Counted from the first letter of the stretch, positions 6,955 through 14,507 are shown. The stretch: 26,610 bases of DNA from Methanolobus sp. UBA474 (GCA_002501695.1 DANZ01000038.1:1-26610), one strand, 5' to 3'. Notes: a model not told the origin generated them from the sequence alone. A program made the numbers and translations.

Positions 6955-7157
6955 TTCTTCACCTCCCTAAAACCCCTTAAATACCAATTTTCTTTATGTG
7001 GGTAATGGTTGTTAAATTAAGGAGTAACAATTTTTAGAATCGTCCCTGTAATATGTAAAATTTTAAGAAGAAAGAATATAAGGAGCAAACGAAGGAGCAA
7101 AACGAAAAAAGAATGCATAAATAGAATAAGAGATGAGCTTTCGCCCATCATTGAAAG
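6955..7157 (-). other. Promoter/terminator spacer between TRAM and DUF378 genes
   Basis: No gene is seen. Read leftward it holds a T-rich run (about 7098-7111) that may terminate the TRAM gene, a small tandem repeat of the 12-base unit CGTTTGCTCCTT with one inserted T (about 7080-7104), and TATA-like CCTTAATTTAAC (about 7010-7022) that would start transcription near 6990 for the DUF378 gene. Confidence 0.35.
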
Positions 7158-7367
7158 TTATTCTTCCTTTTCTGCAAATGCGAATTTGCGCAGTACTTTT
7201 GTGATCTTGATATTTACAGTCTCGCCGACTTCAGTCTGAGGTACGAAGATGACAAAACCTTCTATCCTGGCAATGCCGTCTCCTTCTTTTGCGATATCCT
7301 GAATCGTTACTTCGTATGTTTCTCCAGCAGCTACAGGAGCTGTTGATTCTTGATTATTGTTAAACAA
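7158..7367 (-). CDS. Small TRAM domain protein
   Basis: A 69-residue protein that is almost entirely one TRAM domain (residues 15-65; YEVTIQDIAKEGDGIARIEGFVIFVPQTEVGETVNIKITKVLRKFAFAE shape, quoted only in outline). TRAM is an OB-like RNA-binding fold; stand-alone TRAM proteins in methanogens bind RNA and have been reported to act as cold-responsive RNA chaperones. The start is a TTG at 7367, giving the usual MFNN N-terminus; an AAGGA ribosome-binding site lies upstream at a slightly long spacing. An upstream in-frame TAA excludes a longer protein. It is divergent from cdc48. Confidence 0.85.
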   Translation of the reverse strand: MFNNNQESTAPVAAGETYEVTIQDIAKEGDGIARIEGFVIFVPQTEVGETVNIKITKVLRKFAFAEKEE

Positions 7368-7621
7368 AACAATGCACGTCCTTTATTTGAAAAATAAGAT
7401 CTTCAACCATACTGCCTAAAATACGCCATAAATAGGGAATTTACAGAGGATCCGCAGAATAGTATCTAATCTCAGACGTAATACATACAAATCTATATTT
7501 AAATCTTTTTAGTGACAAGAAGGCGTCTGGTCCCATCCTGGACCACATCTATATTAAGCATGGAAATAAAATAAGCACCTACGAATCACAATCAAATTAT
7601 AGATTTAGAATAATATTCAGG
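7368..7621. promoter_or_regulatory. Divergent promoter region, TRAM gene and cdc48
   Basis: No gene is seen. A rightward TATA-like element, CTATATTTAAATC, lies at about 7492-7504 and would initiate near 7530, leaving a leader of about 90 bases before cdc48. A leftward TATA-like CTATTTATGG at about 7423-7432 would serve the TRAM gene. No strong hairpin or riboswitch was recognised in the cdc48 leader. Confidence 0.35.
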
Positions 7622-9868
7622 ATGAACTCAATGGACGAAGTACAGATCAAAGTAGAGAAAGCACATCCGAACGACTTTGGAAGGGGTATTGTAAGACTGG
7701 ACCCCACAACCCTCCTGAGCCTGCAGCTGTCACCGGGAGATATAGTGGAGATAGAAGGCAAGAGGAAGACTGCCGCCAAGGTGTGGAGAGCCGAGAGACA
7801 GGATTGGGGCCAAGGCATAGTACGCATAGATGGATTCATCCGACAGAATGCCGGTGTTGGCATCGGAGAAAGAGTGACCATCAGGAAAGCGGATGTTGAG
7901 ACTGCCACAAAGGTCATCCTTGCACCGCCTGAAGGCGTGACAATGGAATTTGGCGACCACATAAGTGAGATAATCAAGAGGAACATCATGAAAAGACCTC
8001 TTGTGGAGGGTGATGTCATACCTATCATTAGTTCCATGACACAGCCAATGTCCAGCCAGATGGGCGGAGGGCAGGCCATACCGCTTATAGCCGTAGAGGT
8101 CGAACCTGCGGATTCGATCCTGATAATAGGAGAGTTCACAGAGATCGAACTGAGGCAAAAGCCCGTAAGGGGATATGACGGAGCAGCAAGAGGGATCACC
8201 TATGAGGACATAGGAGGCCTTGGCACCGAGATACAGCGTGTCAGGGAAATGATAGAGTTGCCCCTGAAACACCCCGAGCTGTTCCAGAGGCTTAATATCG
8301 AGCCCCCGAAAGGCATTATACTGTTCGGGCCACCTGGCACCGGAAAGACCCTTATTGCAAAAGCAGTGGCCAATGAATCCCGTGCAAATTTCCTCTACAT
8401 TGCAGGCCCCGAGATCATGGGTAAATATTATGGTGAAAGCGAAGAGCGCATCCGTAAGATATTCGAAGAGGCAGAGGAAGATGCTCCTTCGATCATATTC
8501 ATCGACGAGATAGATTCTATTGCACCCAAGAGGCAGAACGTCACAGGAGAAGTTGAAAGAAGGGTTGTGGCCCAGCTCCTGACAATGATGGACGGCCTTG
8601 AGGAAAGGGGACAGGTAGTCGTTATCGGAGCAACTAACCGCGTTGACGCCATAGACCCGGCCCTGCGCAGGCCCGGAAGGTTTGACAGGGAGATAGAGAT
8701 AGGCGTTCCGGATATGGATGACCGCCTGGAGATACTGCAGATCCACACACGCGGAGTGCCCCTTCGCGAGGATGTCACACCTGAGACGCTGGAGTATCTT
8801 GCGAAGCATACCCAGGGCTTTGTAGGTGCGGACCTTCTGGCGCTGGTCCAGGAAGCCGCCATGAAGTCACTAAGGCGCGCACTGCCCGACATCAATCTGG
8901 AAGATGAGGAAATACCGCCTGAGATACTTGATACTATCAATGTATGCAGGGAAGACTTTGAAAGTGCGCTGCGCGAGATAGAGCCTTCCGCTATGAGGGA
9001 AGTGCTTGTGGAAGTGCCCTCTGTGAAATGGAGCGATGTTGGCGGTCTTGATAAAGCCAGGCAGGAAATAGTGGAAGCTGTTGAATGGCCTCTCACAAAA
9101 CCTGAAAAGTTCGTCCAGATGGGTATAAGGCCACCAAAAGGAATTCTACTATTCGGGCCACCTGGTACCGGAAAGACGCTGATAGCACAGGCAGTGGCCA
9201 ATGAATCAAATGCAAACTTCATTAGCGTGAAGGGGCCGCAGATGCTCTCAAAGTGGGTTGGCGAATCGGAAAAAGCTATCCGGGAGACTTTCAAGAAGGC
9301 AAGACAGGTAGCTCCGTGCATAGTATTCTTCGATGAGATAGATTCGATCGCACCCATGCGGAGTGCGATGACAGAGGACGGCAAGGTTACCGAAAGGATA
9401 GTAAACCAGCTCCTCACAGAACTTGACGGGCTTGAACCCCTGAAGGAGATAGTCGTGATAGCCGCCACCAACCGTCCCGACATGCTGGATCCCGCGCTGC
9501 TCAGGTCCGGACGCTTTGACAGACTGGTGCTTGTGGGACAGTCCACGCTTGCCGGCAGGAAAGACATATTCAGGATACACAGCAGGAACATCCCCTTAGG
9601 CGAGGATGTCAGTATAGATGACCTCGCGATCCTGACCGAAGGCTTTGTTGGCTCAGATATCGAAGCAGTGTGCAGAGAAGCAGTCATGCTGGCGCTGCGT
9701 GATAATTTTGAGAATGACAAGGTAGGCATGAAGTATTTCAGGGAAGCGCTTGCCAAGGTAAGGCCTACGCTATCAGAGAACATGATAGAGTATTATGAGA
9801 GAATACAGGCACAGTTCAAGGGCGGCATAAAGAAAGAGGAACCAAGTTCTTATATAGGATACAGATAA
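7622..9868 (+). CDS. Cdc48/VAT-type AAA+ ATPase
   Basis: A 748-residue p97/VCP homologue. It has an N-domain (about 1-180), D1 AAA module with Walker A GPPGTGKT near residue 236 and Walker B FIDEID near 291, and D2 with Walker A near 512 and Walker B FFDEID near 566. Arginine-finger regions (ALRRPGRFDRE; ALLRSGRFDRL) are intact in both modules, so both should hydrolyse ATP. The hexamer unfolds proteins and can feed the proteasome. The protein ends in I-G-Y-R, with the penultimate Tyr of a proteasome-docking tail but Gly where the HbYX motif has a hydrophobic residue. An in-frame ATG at 7631 has the better-placed AGGATGA site and may be the true start. Confidence 0.96.
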   Translation: MNSMDEVQIKVEKAHPNDFGRGIVRLDPTTLLSLQLSPGDIVEIEGKRKTAAKVWRAERQDWGQGIVRIDGFIRQNAGVGIGERVTIRKADVETATKVILAPPEGVTMEFGDHISEIIKRNIMKRPLVEGDVIPIISSMTQPMSSQMGGGQAIPLIAVEVEPADSILIIGEFTEIELRQKPVRGYDGAARGITYEDIGGLGTEIQRVREMIELPLKHPELFQRLNIEPPKGIILFGPPGTGKTLIAKAVANESRANFLYIAGPEIMGKYYGESEERIRKIFEEAEEDAPSIIFIDEIDSIAPKRQNVTGEVERRVVAQLLTMMDGLEERGQVVVIGATNRVDAIDPALRRPGRFDREIEIGVPDMDDRLEILQIHTRGVPLREDVTPETLEYLAKHTQGFVGADLLALVQEAAMKSLRRALPDINLEDEEIPPEILDTINVCREDFESALREIEPSAMREVLVEVPSVKWSDVGGLDKARQEIVEAVEWPLTKPEKFVQMGIRPPKGILLFGPPGTGKTLIAQAVANESNANFISVKGPQMLSKWVGESEKAIRETFKKARQVAPCIVFFDEIDSIAPMRSAMTEDGKVTERIVNQLLTELDGLEPLKEIVVIAATNRPDMLDPALLRSGRFDRLVLVGQSTLAGRKDIFRIHSRNIPLGEDVSIDDLAILTEGFVGSDIEAVCREAVMLALRDNFENDKVGMKYFREALAKVRPTLSENMIEYYERIQAQFKGGIKKEEPSSYIGYR

Positions 9869-9918
9869 ATATATCAAAAATTTAAGTGTCACTTTTATAT
9901 TCCGGGGTGAATGAAATA

Positions 9919-10191
9919 ATGGCAAACGTTTTTGCAAAAAACCTTTCGAGCAAACAGGTAATGGCAACCGACGGTACAGAAATAGGCATTCTTTTCAACA
10001 TTGTGATGGATGTCAAAACCGGCGATCTGATAAACCTGATAGTAAAACCTGATATGAGCCTTGATACTTCCAAATACCAGACCGATAACCAGTACATATT
10101 GCTGCCATTTGAATCGGTCAGGGCAATCAAGGACTACATAGTTGTTGATAAGAATCTTGCCAGGGGCCTGAAAGACAAAACCGGTTTGTAG
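9919..10191 (+). CDS. PRC-barrel domain protein (CdpB-like)
   Basis: A 90-residue protein consisting of one PRC-barrel (about residues 3-80), with the conserved opening FAKNLSSKQVMATDGTEIG and LPFESVRAIKDYIVV. Stand-alone PRC-barrel proteins of this size in Euryarchaeota include the CdpB proteins, shown in haloarchaea to act in cell division with SepF and FtsZ; others are called PRC-barrel or ribosome-maturation-like. The ATG at 9919 is set by a GGGGTGA site 8 bases upstream; the frame extends to 9886 but without a good site. It follows cdc48 by 50 bases in the same direction. The domain call is firm; the division role is inferred from family resemblance. Confidence 0.85.
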   Translation: MANVFAKNLSSKQVMATDGTEIGILFNIVMDVKTGDLINLIVKPDMSLDTSKYQTDNQYILLPFESVRAIKDYIVVDKNLARGLKDKTGL

Positions 10192-10225
10192 ATCACGGAT
10201 GCATAGTTCACCCCAGGCTCTGCAG

Positions 10226-10259
10226 CCCTTTCTATTTTCAGGCATGCCGGCTGAAAGGG
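10226..10259. terminator. Hairpin between convergent PRC-barrel and HAD phosphatase genes
   Basis: CCCTTTC (10226-10232) and GAAAGGG (10253-10259) form 7-base arms around a 20-base loop, which itself has TTTCAG/CTGAAA and GGCATGCC self-complementarity. It abuts the stop codon of the phosphatase gene (10260-10262) and lies 35 bases after the PRC-barrel stop, so it may end both transcripts. Confidence 0.4.
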
Positions 10260-10940
10260 TCAGAGCATACCTTGGGATATAAGATAGTCAATAGCTTCTG
10301 CTGTCCCGTCACCGAATGTAGTGCCTGCAACGTAATCTGCAACACTCTTCACCGCAGGGTCGGCATTTCCTACGGCGACAGCAAATCCAGCCATATCAAG
10401 CATTTCGACATCATTCACAGAATCTCCTATTGCAATAAAATCAGAGACCTTCAGGCCCATGAGATCTGCCATTTTTTCAAGACCGGTGCCTTTGTTTATT
10501 TTTTTGCTCTTGATATGGATGGCAAAATGGGTGTCAATTATCTCAACCTCCAGGCCGGTGGTTTTCAGGAGAGCCCGTGCGGTTTCGATATCAAAGTTCC
10601 TTCTGAGCACTATTTCCGTCTTCCGCAGAGAAGAATCAAGTTTCTCCATATCCAGTGTCTGTGACAGGAAATTGAAGGCCTGTTCACACTCATGGATGTG
10701 GTCCGACACTATGGGATCCTTATCAAAGCCATCGGTAATAACGCCTCCATTCTCGGCAATTATGCGACAACATACTCCTATGAGCTTGGAGGCAGCCCTG
10801 GCATAACAGAGGACATTGCCTGTGGCAAGGATAACAGGGACATCAAGGGTGCGCAGTTTTTCGGCCGCTCTAAGGCTGAGCCGGCGATCCATATCTGTGA
10901 TGGTACCGTCTATGTCAATAGCAAGGGCCCTGAATTTCAT
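10260..10940 (-). CDS. HAD-family phosphoglycolate phosphatase (archaeal type)
   Basis: A 226-residue HAD hydrolase of the archaeal phosphoglycolate phosphatase (TA0175-like, Cof-type cap) family. Motif I is DIDGT with nucleophile D9 and acid/base D11, motif II has T40 in ILATGN, motif III is K150 in KINKGTG, and motif IV is GDSVND (172-177). The cap lies between motifs II and III. It probably dephosphorylates 2-phosphoglycolate, which arises from oxygen damage to DNA ends or other side reactions; sugar phosphatase activity is the main alternative. The ATG at 10940 lacks a clear ribosome-binding site. It follows radA by 41 bases, separated by a perfect hairpin. Confidence 0.88.
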   Translation of the reverse strand: MKFRALAIDIDGTITDMDRRLSLRAAEKLRTLDVPVILATGNVLCYARAASKLIGVCCRIIAENGGVITDGFDKDPIVSDHIHECEQAFNFLSQTLDMEKLDSSLRKTEIVLRRNFDIETARALLKTTGLEVEIIDTHFAIHIKSKKINKGTGLEKMADLMGLKVSDFIAIGDSVNDVEMLDMAGFAVAVGNADPAVKSVADYVAGTTFGDGTAEAIDYLISQGML

Positions 10941-10955
10941 AAAAATGTAGAGAGA

Positions 10956-10978
10956 GGGAAATGATTAAAACATTTCCC
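10956..10978 (-). terminator. Hairpin after radA
   Basis: GGGAAATG (10956-10963) and CATTTCCC (10971-10978) are perfect 8-base arms around a 7-base loop. The structure begins three bases after the radA stop codon and is followed, reading leftward, by a pyrimidine run (TCTCTCTAC) and TTTTT just before the phosphatase ATG. It fits a terminator or an mRNA processing/stability hairpin. Confidence 0.55.
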
Positions 10979-10981
10979 TGA

Positions 10982-11959
10982 TCATGGGTCGCGCAATCCT
11001 GCAGTAGTAACGGAAATGATAGACTCTGCATCCGGGAGATTGGGAGAGTCAACAAGCCGGACTATCCTCTTGTCGCCTTTGGATTTGCGCAGGTATAGCC
11101 TGAAAGTGGCCGTATGTCCTACAATGTGCCCTCCAATTGGTTTTGTAGGGTCCCCGAAGAAGGCATCCGGTTTTGACATGACCTGGTTCGTCACAACAAC
11201 ACATGCATTGCACAGGTCACCAAATCTTTGTAGCCCATGAAGGTGCTTGTTCAGTTTCTGCTGCCTGTCAGCAAGGGTCCCTCTGCCTATGTACTCGGCC
11301 CTGAAATGAGCGGTCAGGGAGTCCACGATCAGGAGTCTTACAGGCTTTTCTGAGTTTTTCAGCTCGTTGGCAAGTTCCATTGCCGAGTCCACAAGCAATA
11401 TCTGGTGATTGGAATTAAAGGCACGTGCAACGTGTATGTTCTTCAGGAACTCTTCGTGGTCGTATTCCTGGCCATACTTCTCGGAAAGCCCTTCCACCAT
11501 CTGCTGGATCCTCTCCGGCCTGAAAGTGTTCTCAGTATCAATGATAATAACAGAGCCGTTAAGCCCGCCCTGCTCCCGGGGAAGCTGTACATTGACTGCA
11601 AGCTGGTGTGCGACCTGGGTTTTTCCGGAACCGAATTCACCGTACATCTCAGTTATCGACTGGGTCTCGATACCGCCTCCCATCATCTGATTGAACTCCA
11701 TGCAACCTGTGGAAAGTTTTCCCACGTGCTTCCTGCGCTCCATCACAATATCCCCGGTCTCAAAACCTCCGATATCTGCAGATTGCCGGGCAGCCAGGAT
11801 TATCTTTGCGGCAGTTGATTCACCGATATCTGCTGCCGTTGCAAGTTCCGCAGGTGAGGAAACTGCTATCGCTTCTACGGTCGTGAACCCTGCATCCATC
11901 AGTTTCTGTGCAGTTGCCGGACCCACATGGTCCAATTCTTCTAATAACACTTCAGACAT
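10982..11959 (-). CDS. radA: RadA recombinase
   Basis: A 325-residue archaeal RecA/Rad51 recombinase, the usual length for RadA. The N-terminal helix-hairpin-helix DNA-binding domain covers residues 1-60 (VGPATAQKLMDAGF), Walker A is GEFGSGKT (107-114), Walker B is LLIVDS in the middle, and the L2 region has VVVTNQV and PIGGHIVGH. It forms filaments on single-stranded DNA and performs strand exchange. The ATG at 11959 has a GGAG site 8 bases upstream and gives the standard MSEV-type N-terminus; the frame extends 14 codons further without support. Its promoter region has duplicated ATGTGCACC elements. Confidence 0.97.
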   Translation of the reverse strand: MSEVLLEELDHVGPATAQKLMDAGFTTVEAIAVSSPAELATAADIGESTAAKIILAARQSADIGGFETGDIVMERRKHVGKLSTGCMEFNQMMGGGIETQSITEMYGEFGSGKTQVAHQLAVNVQLPREQGGLNGSVIIIDTENTFRPERIQQMVEGLSEKYGQEYDHEEFLKNIHVARAFNSNHQILLVDSAMELANELKNSEKPVRLLIVDSLTAHFRAEYIGRGTLADRQQKLNKHLHGLQRFGDLCNACVVVTNQVMSKPDAFFGDPTKPIGGHIVGHTATFRLYLRKSKGDKRIVRLVDSPNLPDAESIISVTTAGLRDP

Positions 11960-11974
11960 TCTTATTACTCCATA

Positions 11975-12021
11975 GGTGCACATAGTATCCATTTGGTGCA
12001 CATTTGTGCTGTTCTATATTG
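11975..12021 (-). promoter_or_regulatory. radA: radA promoter with repeated ATGTGCACC elements
   Basis: The 9-base GGTGCACAT (plus strand) occurs at 11975-11983 and again at 11995-12003, exactly 20 bases apart, so both face the same side of the helix. The second copy extends into GCACA-TT-TGTGC (11998-12009), an inverted repeat. A leftward TATA-like CAATATAGAAC at 12011-12021 would start transcription near 11990, between the two copies. The arrangement fits an operator for radA. Confidence 0.45.
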
Positions 12022-12027
12022 ACGAGA

Positions 12028-12037
12028 GTATATAAAC
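12028..12037 (+). promoter_or_regulatory. coaD: TATA box for coaD
   Basis: GTATATAAAC is a good archaeal TATA element. Initiation is expected near 12059, which gives a leader of about 70 bases before the coaD ATG and excludes the longer open frame starting at 12004. Confidence 0.5.
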
Positions 12038-12129
12038 ATAGACCAAGCAGGGTGAAAGTGTTCAGGAATGATCCGGGAAGCTTCGCTGAACACAAAGCCT
12101 TATCACATACAATGATGATTAACATCCCG

Positions 12130-12588
12130 ATGGCAAAAGTAGCGGTCGGGGGTACTTTTGAGTGCCTGCACGACGGACACAGGGAACTGCTAAGAAAGGC
12201 ATTCGAACTTGCAGGTAACGGACGGGTCGATATAGGCCTGACGTCAAATGCAATGGCAGATCAACGTAATCGCGAGATCCCGGATTACTCCCGCCGCAAG
12301 GCACAGTTGCTGAAATATCTGGAAAGCATCCCTAAAAAAGCGGTCTACGAGGTGATCGAGCTCATCGACCCTTACGGCAGGACACTTATCGAAGACTATG
12401 AGTATATAGTCGTTTCACCTGAGACCTATGCAATGGCACTTAAGATCAACAGCATGCGGGAAAAGAAGGGCATGAGACCGATAGATATAGCAAGGATCGG
12501 ATTCGTCCTTGCGGATGACAGCGAGCGCATATCCTCGACCCGCATAGTCAGGGGAGAAATAGACATACATGGGCATATCATACGCTGA
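12130..12588 (+). CDS. coaD: Phosphopantetheine adenylyltransferase (archaeal CoaD)
   Basis: A 152-residue nucleotidyltransferase of the archaeal/eukaryotic PPAT type, which transfers AMP from ATP to 4'-phosphopantetheine to make dephospho-CoA. The GGTFECLHDGH segment carries the HxGH motif at residues 14-17 and the second signature ISSTR lies at 134-138. Length matches archaeal PPAT. The ATG at 12130 gives the usual MAKVAVGGTF beginning; ATGs at 12112 and 12115 are also in frame and no start has a clear ribosome-binding site, so the start is uncertain by up to six codons. It is divergent from radA. Confidence 0.92.
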   Translation: MAKVAVGGTFECLHDGHRELLRKAFELAGNGRVDIGLTSNAMADQRNREIPDYSRRKAQLLKYLESIPKKAVYEVIELIDPYGRTLIEDYEYIVVSPETYAMALKINSMREKKGMRPIDIARIGFVLADDSERISSTRIVRGEIDIHGHIIR

Positions 12589-12635
12589 CATCAAAAGTAC
12601 ATAATTTTATTAACCTCCTTTTACAACTATTCAGC

Positions 12636-12968
12636 ATGAGCAGAGAATTCTCGCAGATGGATAAGCAGATATTTGACAAGCTGGCACCTGAAGCCGGCGG
12701 TAGCACAATGTCCAAGATGGGGCACAGCTACCCCTTCATCCTCAGGCCGATATCCCACAAGATAGCGCAGTCTGCGGAGGATTTCAGGGAAAGGCTGGAA
12801 AGGCTTGAGCCTGCCGAGCTTGATTACCTTGTAGGGCTTGCGATGGAAGAGAAAGAGGATATCCGCTCTCTGGAAGAGGAAGATGTGGATTCGTTCATGG
12901 AGCTTGTCAGGAACAAGCTGTCCCTTGAAAGGGAGAAGGAATTAAAGGCAAAACTCGGATTCGCATGA
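12636..12968 (+). CDS. Unrecognised charged 110-residue protein
   Basis: The family is not recognised. The protein is hydrophilic, with a middle section of helical, acidic and basic residues (about 47-75 and 85-108) including EEKEDIRSLEEEDVDSF, and no cysteine pairs, signal or membrane segment. It is real by its context: its TGA overlaps the next ATG as ATGA, and codon usage matches its neighbours. A TATA-like ATTTTATTAAC at 12604-12614 would start transcription close to the ATG at 12636 and there is no ribosome-binding site, so a leaderless message is likely. Coupling to an endonuclease-IV-like protein hints at a shared role, perhaps as partner, but nothing shows this. Confidence 0.8.
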   Translation: MSREFSQMDKQIFDKLAPEAGGSTMSKMGHSYPFILRPISHKIAQSAEDFRERLERLEPAELDYLVGLAMEEKEDIRSLEEEDVDSFMELVRNKLSLEREKELKAKLGFA

Positions 12969-13810
12969 ACGCCAAAGGTCCCGCCAGCTTACTTTTCGGG
13001 ACAGCAGGCACACCCAGGGGCTCCCTTAAAGGTACAAGTGTCAGCGGAATAGAAAGGATCCGGGAGGTGGGCCTCGGATGCATGGAACTGGAATTCGTCC
13101 GGGGAGTAAAGATGGGAGAGAAGAGCGCAAGGAGCGTGCTTGAAAAAGCAGATGTGCTGGACGTGGCCCTGAGCGTGCATGCCCCCTATTATATCAATCT
13201 CAATTCTGCTGAGCCTGAAAAGATAGATGCAAGCATCGGAAGGATACATGCGGCCGCAAGGATAGGAAGCATGTGCGGGGCAAGGAACATCGTATTCCAT
13301 CCTGCCTACTACCACGATGACGAACCGGAGAAAGTGCATCAGAGAGTTTTCTCTTTGCTGAAAAAGCTGACATCACAGCTTCAGGATGAAGATATACCCG
13401 TGATCCTGCGGCCTGAAACTACCGGCAAGCCCACTCAGTTCGGGTCCCTTGCCGAAACACTGAGACTTAGCAGCGAAATAGAAGGCATCCTTCCATGCAT
13501 TGATTTCGCCCACCTGCATGCAAGGAGCAACGGGGCCGAGAACTCCTACGAAGAATTCTCCCGGACGCTGGCAAAGGTGGAGGAAACGCTGGGCAAAGGA
13601 GCCCTGTACGATATGCACATGCATGTGTCAGGGATAGAGTACGGGGAAAAAGGAGAGAGGAATCACCTCAACCTTGATGTATCGGACCTTGACTATCAGG
13701 CACTTTTACAGGCATTGAAGGATTTTGGGGTCAAGGGTCTCCTGATATGCGAAAGCCCTGATAATGAGGGTGACGCGCTTCTGTTGAAAAGGACCTATGA
13801 AGGCATCTGA
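12965..13810 (+). CDS. Endonuclease IV-like TIM-barrel protein
   Basis: A 281-residue member of the AP endonuclease 2/xylose-isomerase-like TIM barrel family, close to Nfo. The metal-ligand pattern of Nfo is largely visible: H72 (VHAPYY), H112 (FHPAYYH), E151 (RPETTGK), D180 and H183 (CIDFAHLHAR), H218 or H220 (MHMHVSG), H234 (ERNHLNL) and E263 (CESP), at spacings close to E. coli Nfo. The expected Asp two residues before the H231 equivalent is Arg, so the trinuclear site is not identical. It probably cuts at abasic or otherwise damaged sites in DNA, with a sugar isomerase role less likely. The ATG overlaps the stop of the 110-residue gene. Confidence 0.88.
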   Translation: MNAKGPASLLFGTAGTPRGSLKGTSVSGIERIREVGLGCMELEFVRGVKMGEKSARSVLEKADVLDVALSVHAPYYINLNSAEPEKIDASIGRIHAAARIGSMCGARNIVFHPAYYHDDEPEKVHQRVFSLLKKLTSQLQDEDIPVILRPETTGKPTQFGSLAETLRLSSEIEGILPCIDFAHLHARSNGAENSYEEFSRTLAKVEETLGKGALYDMHMHVSGIEYGEKGERNHLNLDVSDLDYQALLQALKDFGVKGLLICESPDNEGDALLLKRTYEGI

Positions 13811-13826
13811 ACCTTCACTGTCAGAT
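13805..13826. terminator. Inverted repeat joining the stop codons of two convergent genes
   Basis: ATCTGA (13805-13810) and TCAGAT (13821-13826) are perfect 6-base arms around a 10-base loop. The left arm contains the TGA of the endonuclease-like gene and the right arm contains the TGA of the nicO gene on the other strand. It may be a short bidirectional terminator, but six-base arms can occur by chance. Confidence 0.35.
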
Positions 13827-14507
13827 ATGTATTCCCGGCGCCAGGTACTCCAGTACAGGGTGAAGCAGTGTCAGCACTCCAATCAAGAGTATAAATGAAC
13901 CGCTGACCAGGGGAAGCTTGCTGATGCTCTTGCTGCTCACATAGCCATCAATGAAACCCTTTCCTTTGACAAAGACCACTGATAGGAATGTTATGGCTAT
14001 TGCCAGGCCTGCACTGAATACAAGCACATAGAAAAGACCATTGTAGACCTGGTCGTTCGAGATGCTGAAAAGCAATATCGCCAGCGCTGCCGGACAGGGG
14101 ATAAGCCCTGTGGAAAGCCCTATTGCGATCACCCCTTTCTTTGTATCGATGGTGTGTTCATGAGGATGGTAGAATTTCCTTATTATCCATACTCCCACGC
14201 CCATCAGCATGGCCCCGCCTATCAAGCTCATGATATCATGGGTCAGGTCAACATTCAATGTTTCCACCAGGTAAATAGAAGCAACACCTAATGCCATTAC
14301 AACTATAACATGGGATAGAACGATCGTCAGTCCAAGGAGGAGAGCATCTTTTATATCTGCATCCGTGCCCATGACAAAAACCGCCATGATGGATTTCCCA
14401 TGGCCCGGTTCAAGTGCATGCAATGCACCAAGCAGAAATGCCGAGACCATTACCAAAATATTAAGCTCTGAAGACATTGCACTCGTTCCTAGTGAGAGGA
14501 ATTCCAT
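13821..14507 (-). CDS. Nickel/cobalt permease, RcnA/NicO family
   Basis: A 228-residue polytopic membrane protein with about six helices. The first helix carries HALEPGHGKS (H30 and H36), the hallmark of the NicO/RcnA group, and the middle helix has GLIPCPAALAILL. A short histidine-rich loop, YHPHEH, lies between helices three and four. RcnA exports Ni and Co, while other members import; direction cannot be told from sequence. The ATG at 14507 has an AGGTGG site 9 bases upstream and is preferred to an upstream GTG at 14537. It is 271 bases beyond cbiO in the same direction, with its own promoter and a palindrome at the expected transcription start. Confidence 0.88.
   Translation of the reverse strand: MEFLSLGTSAMSSELNILVMVSAFLLGALHALEPGHGKSIMAVFVMGTDADIKDALLLGLTIVLSHVIVVMALGVASIYLVETLNVDLTHDIMSLIGGAMLMGVGVWIIRKFYHPHEHTIDTKKGVIAIGLSTGLIPCPAALAILLFSISNDQVYNGLFYVLVFSAGLAIAITFLSVVFVKGKGFIDGYVSSKSISKLPLVSGSFILLIGVLTLLHPVLEYLAPGIHI

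Noticed and set aside
7080..7104. Tandem 12-base repeat CGTTTGCTCCTT (minus strand)
   Set aside because: Only two copies with an inserted base; too short and simple for a CRISPR or functional array.
8428..9783. 451-codon open frame on the minus strand across cdc48
   Set aside because: It is the antisense shadow of a strongly conserved AAA+ gene. The product is Ser/Ile-rich and low in complexity, with no domain; the sense frame explains the whole region.
11960..12001. 14-codon N-terminal extension of radA
   Set aside because: It lies across the repeated promoter elements and lacks a ribosome-binding site; the MSEV start has a GGAG site.
12004..12129. 42-codon N-terminal extension of coaD
   Set aside because: It overlaps the TATA box and the predicted transcription start, so most of it would not be in the message.
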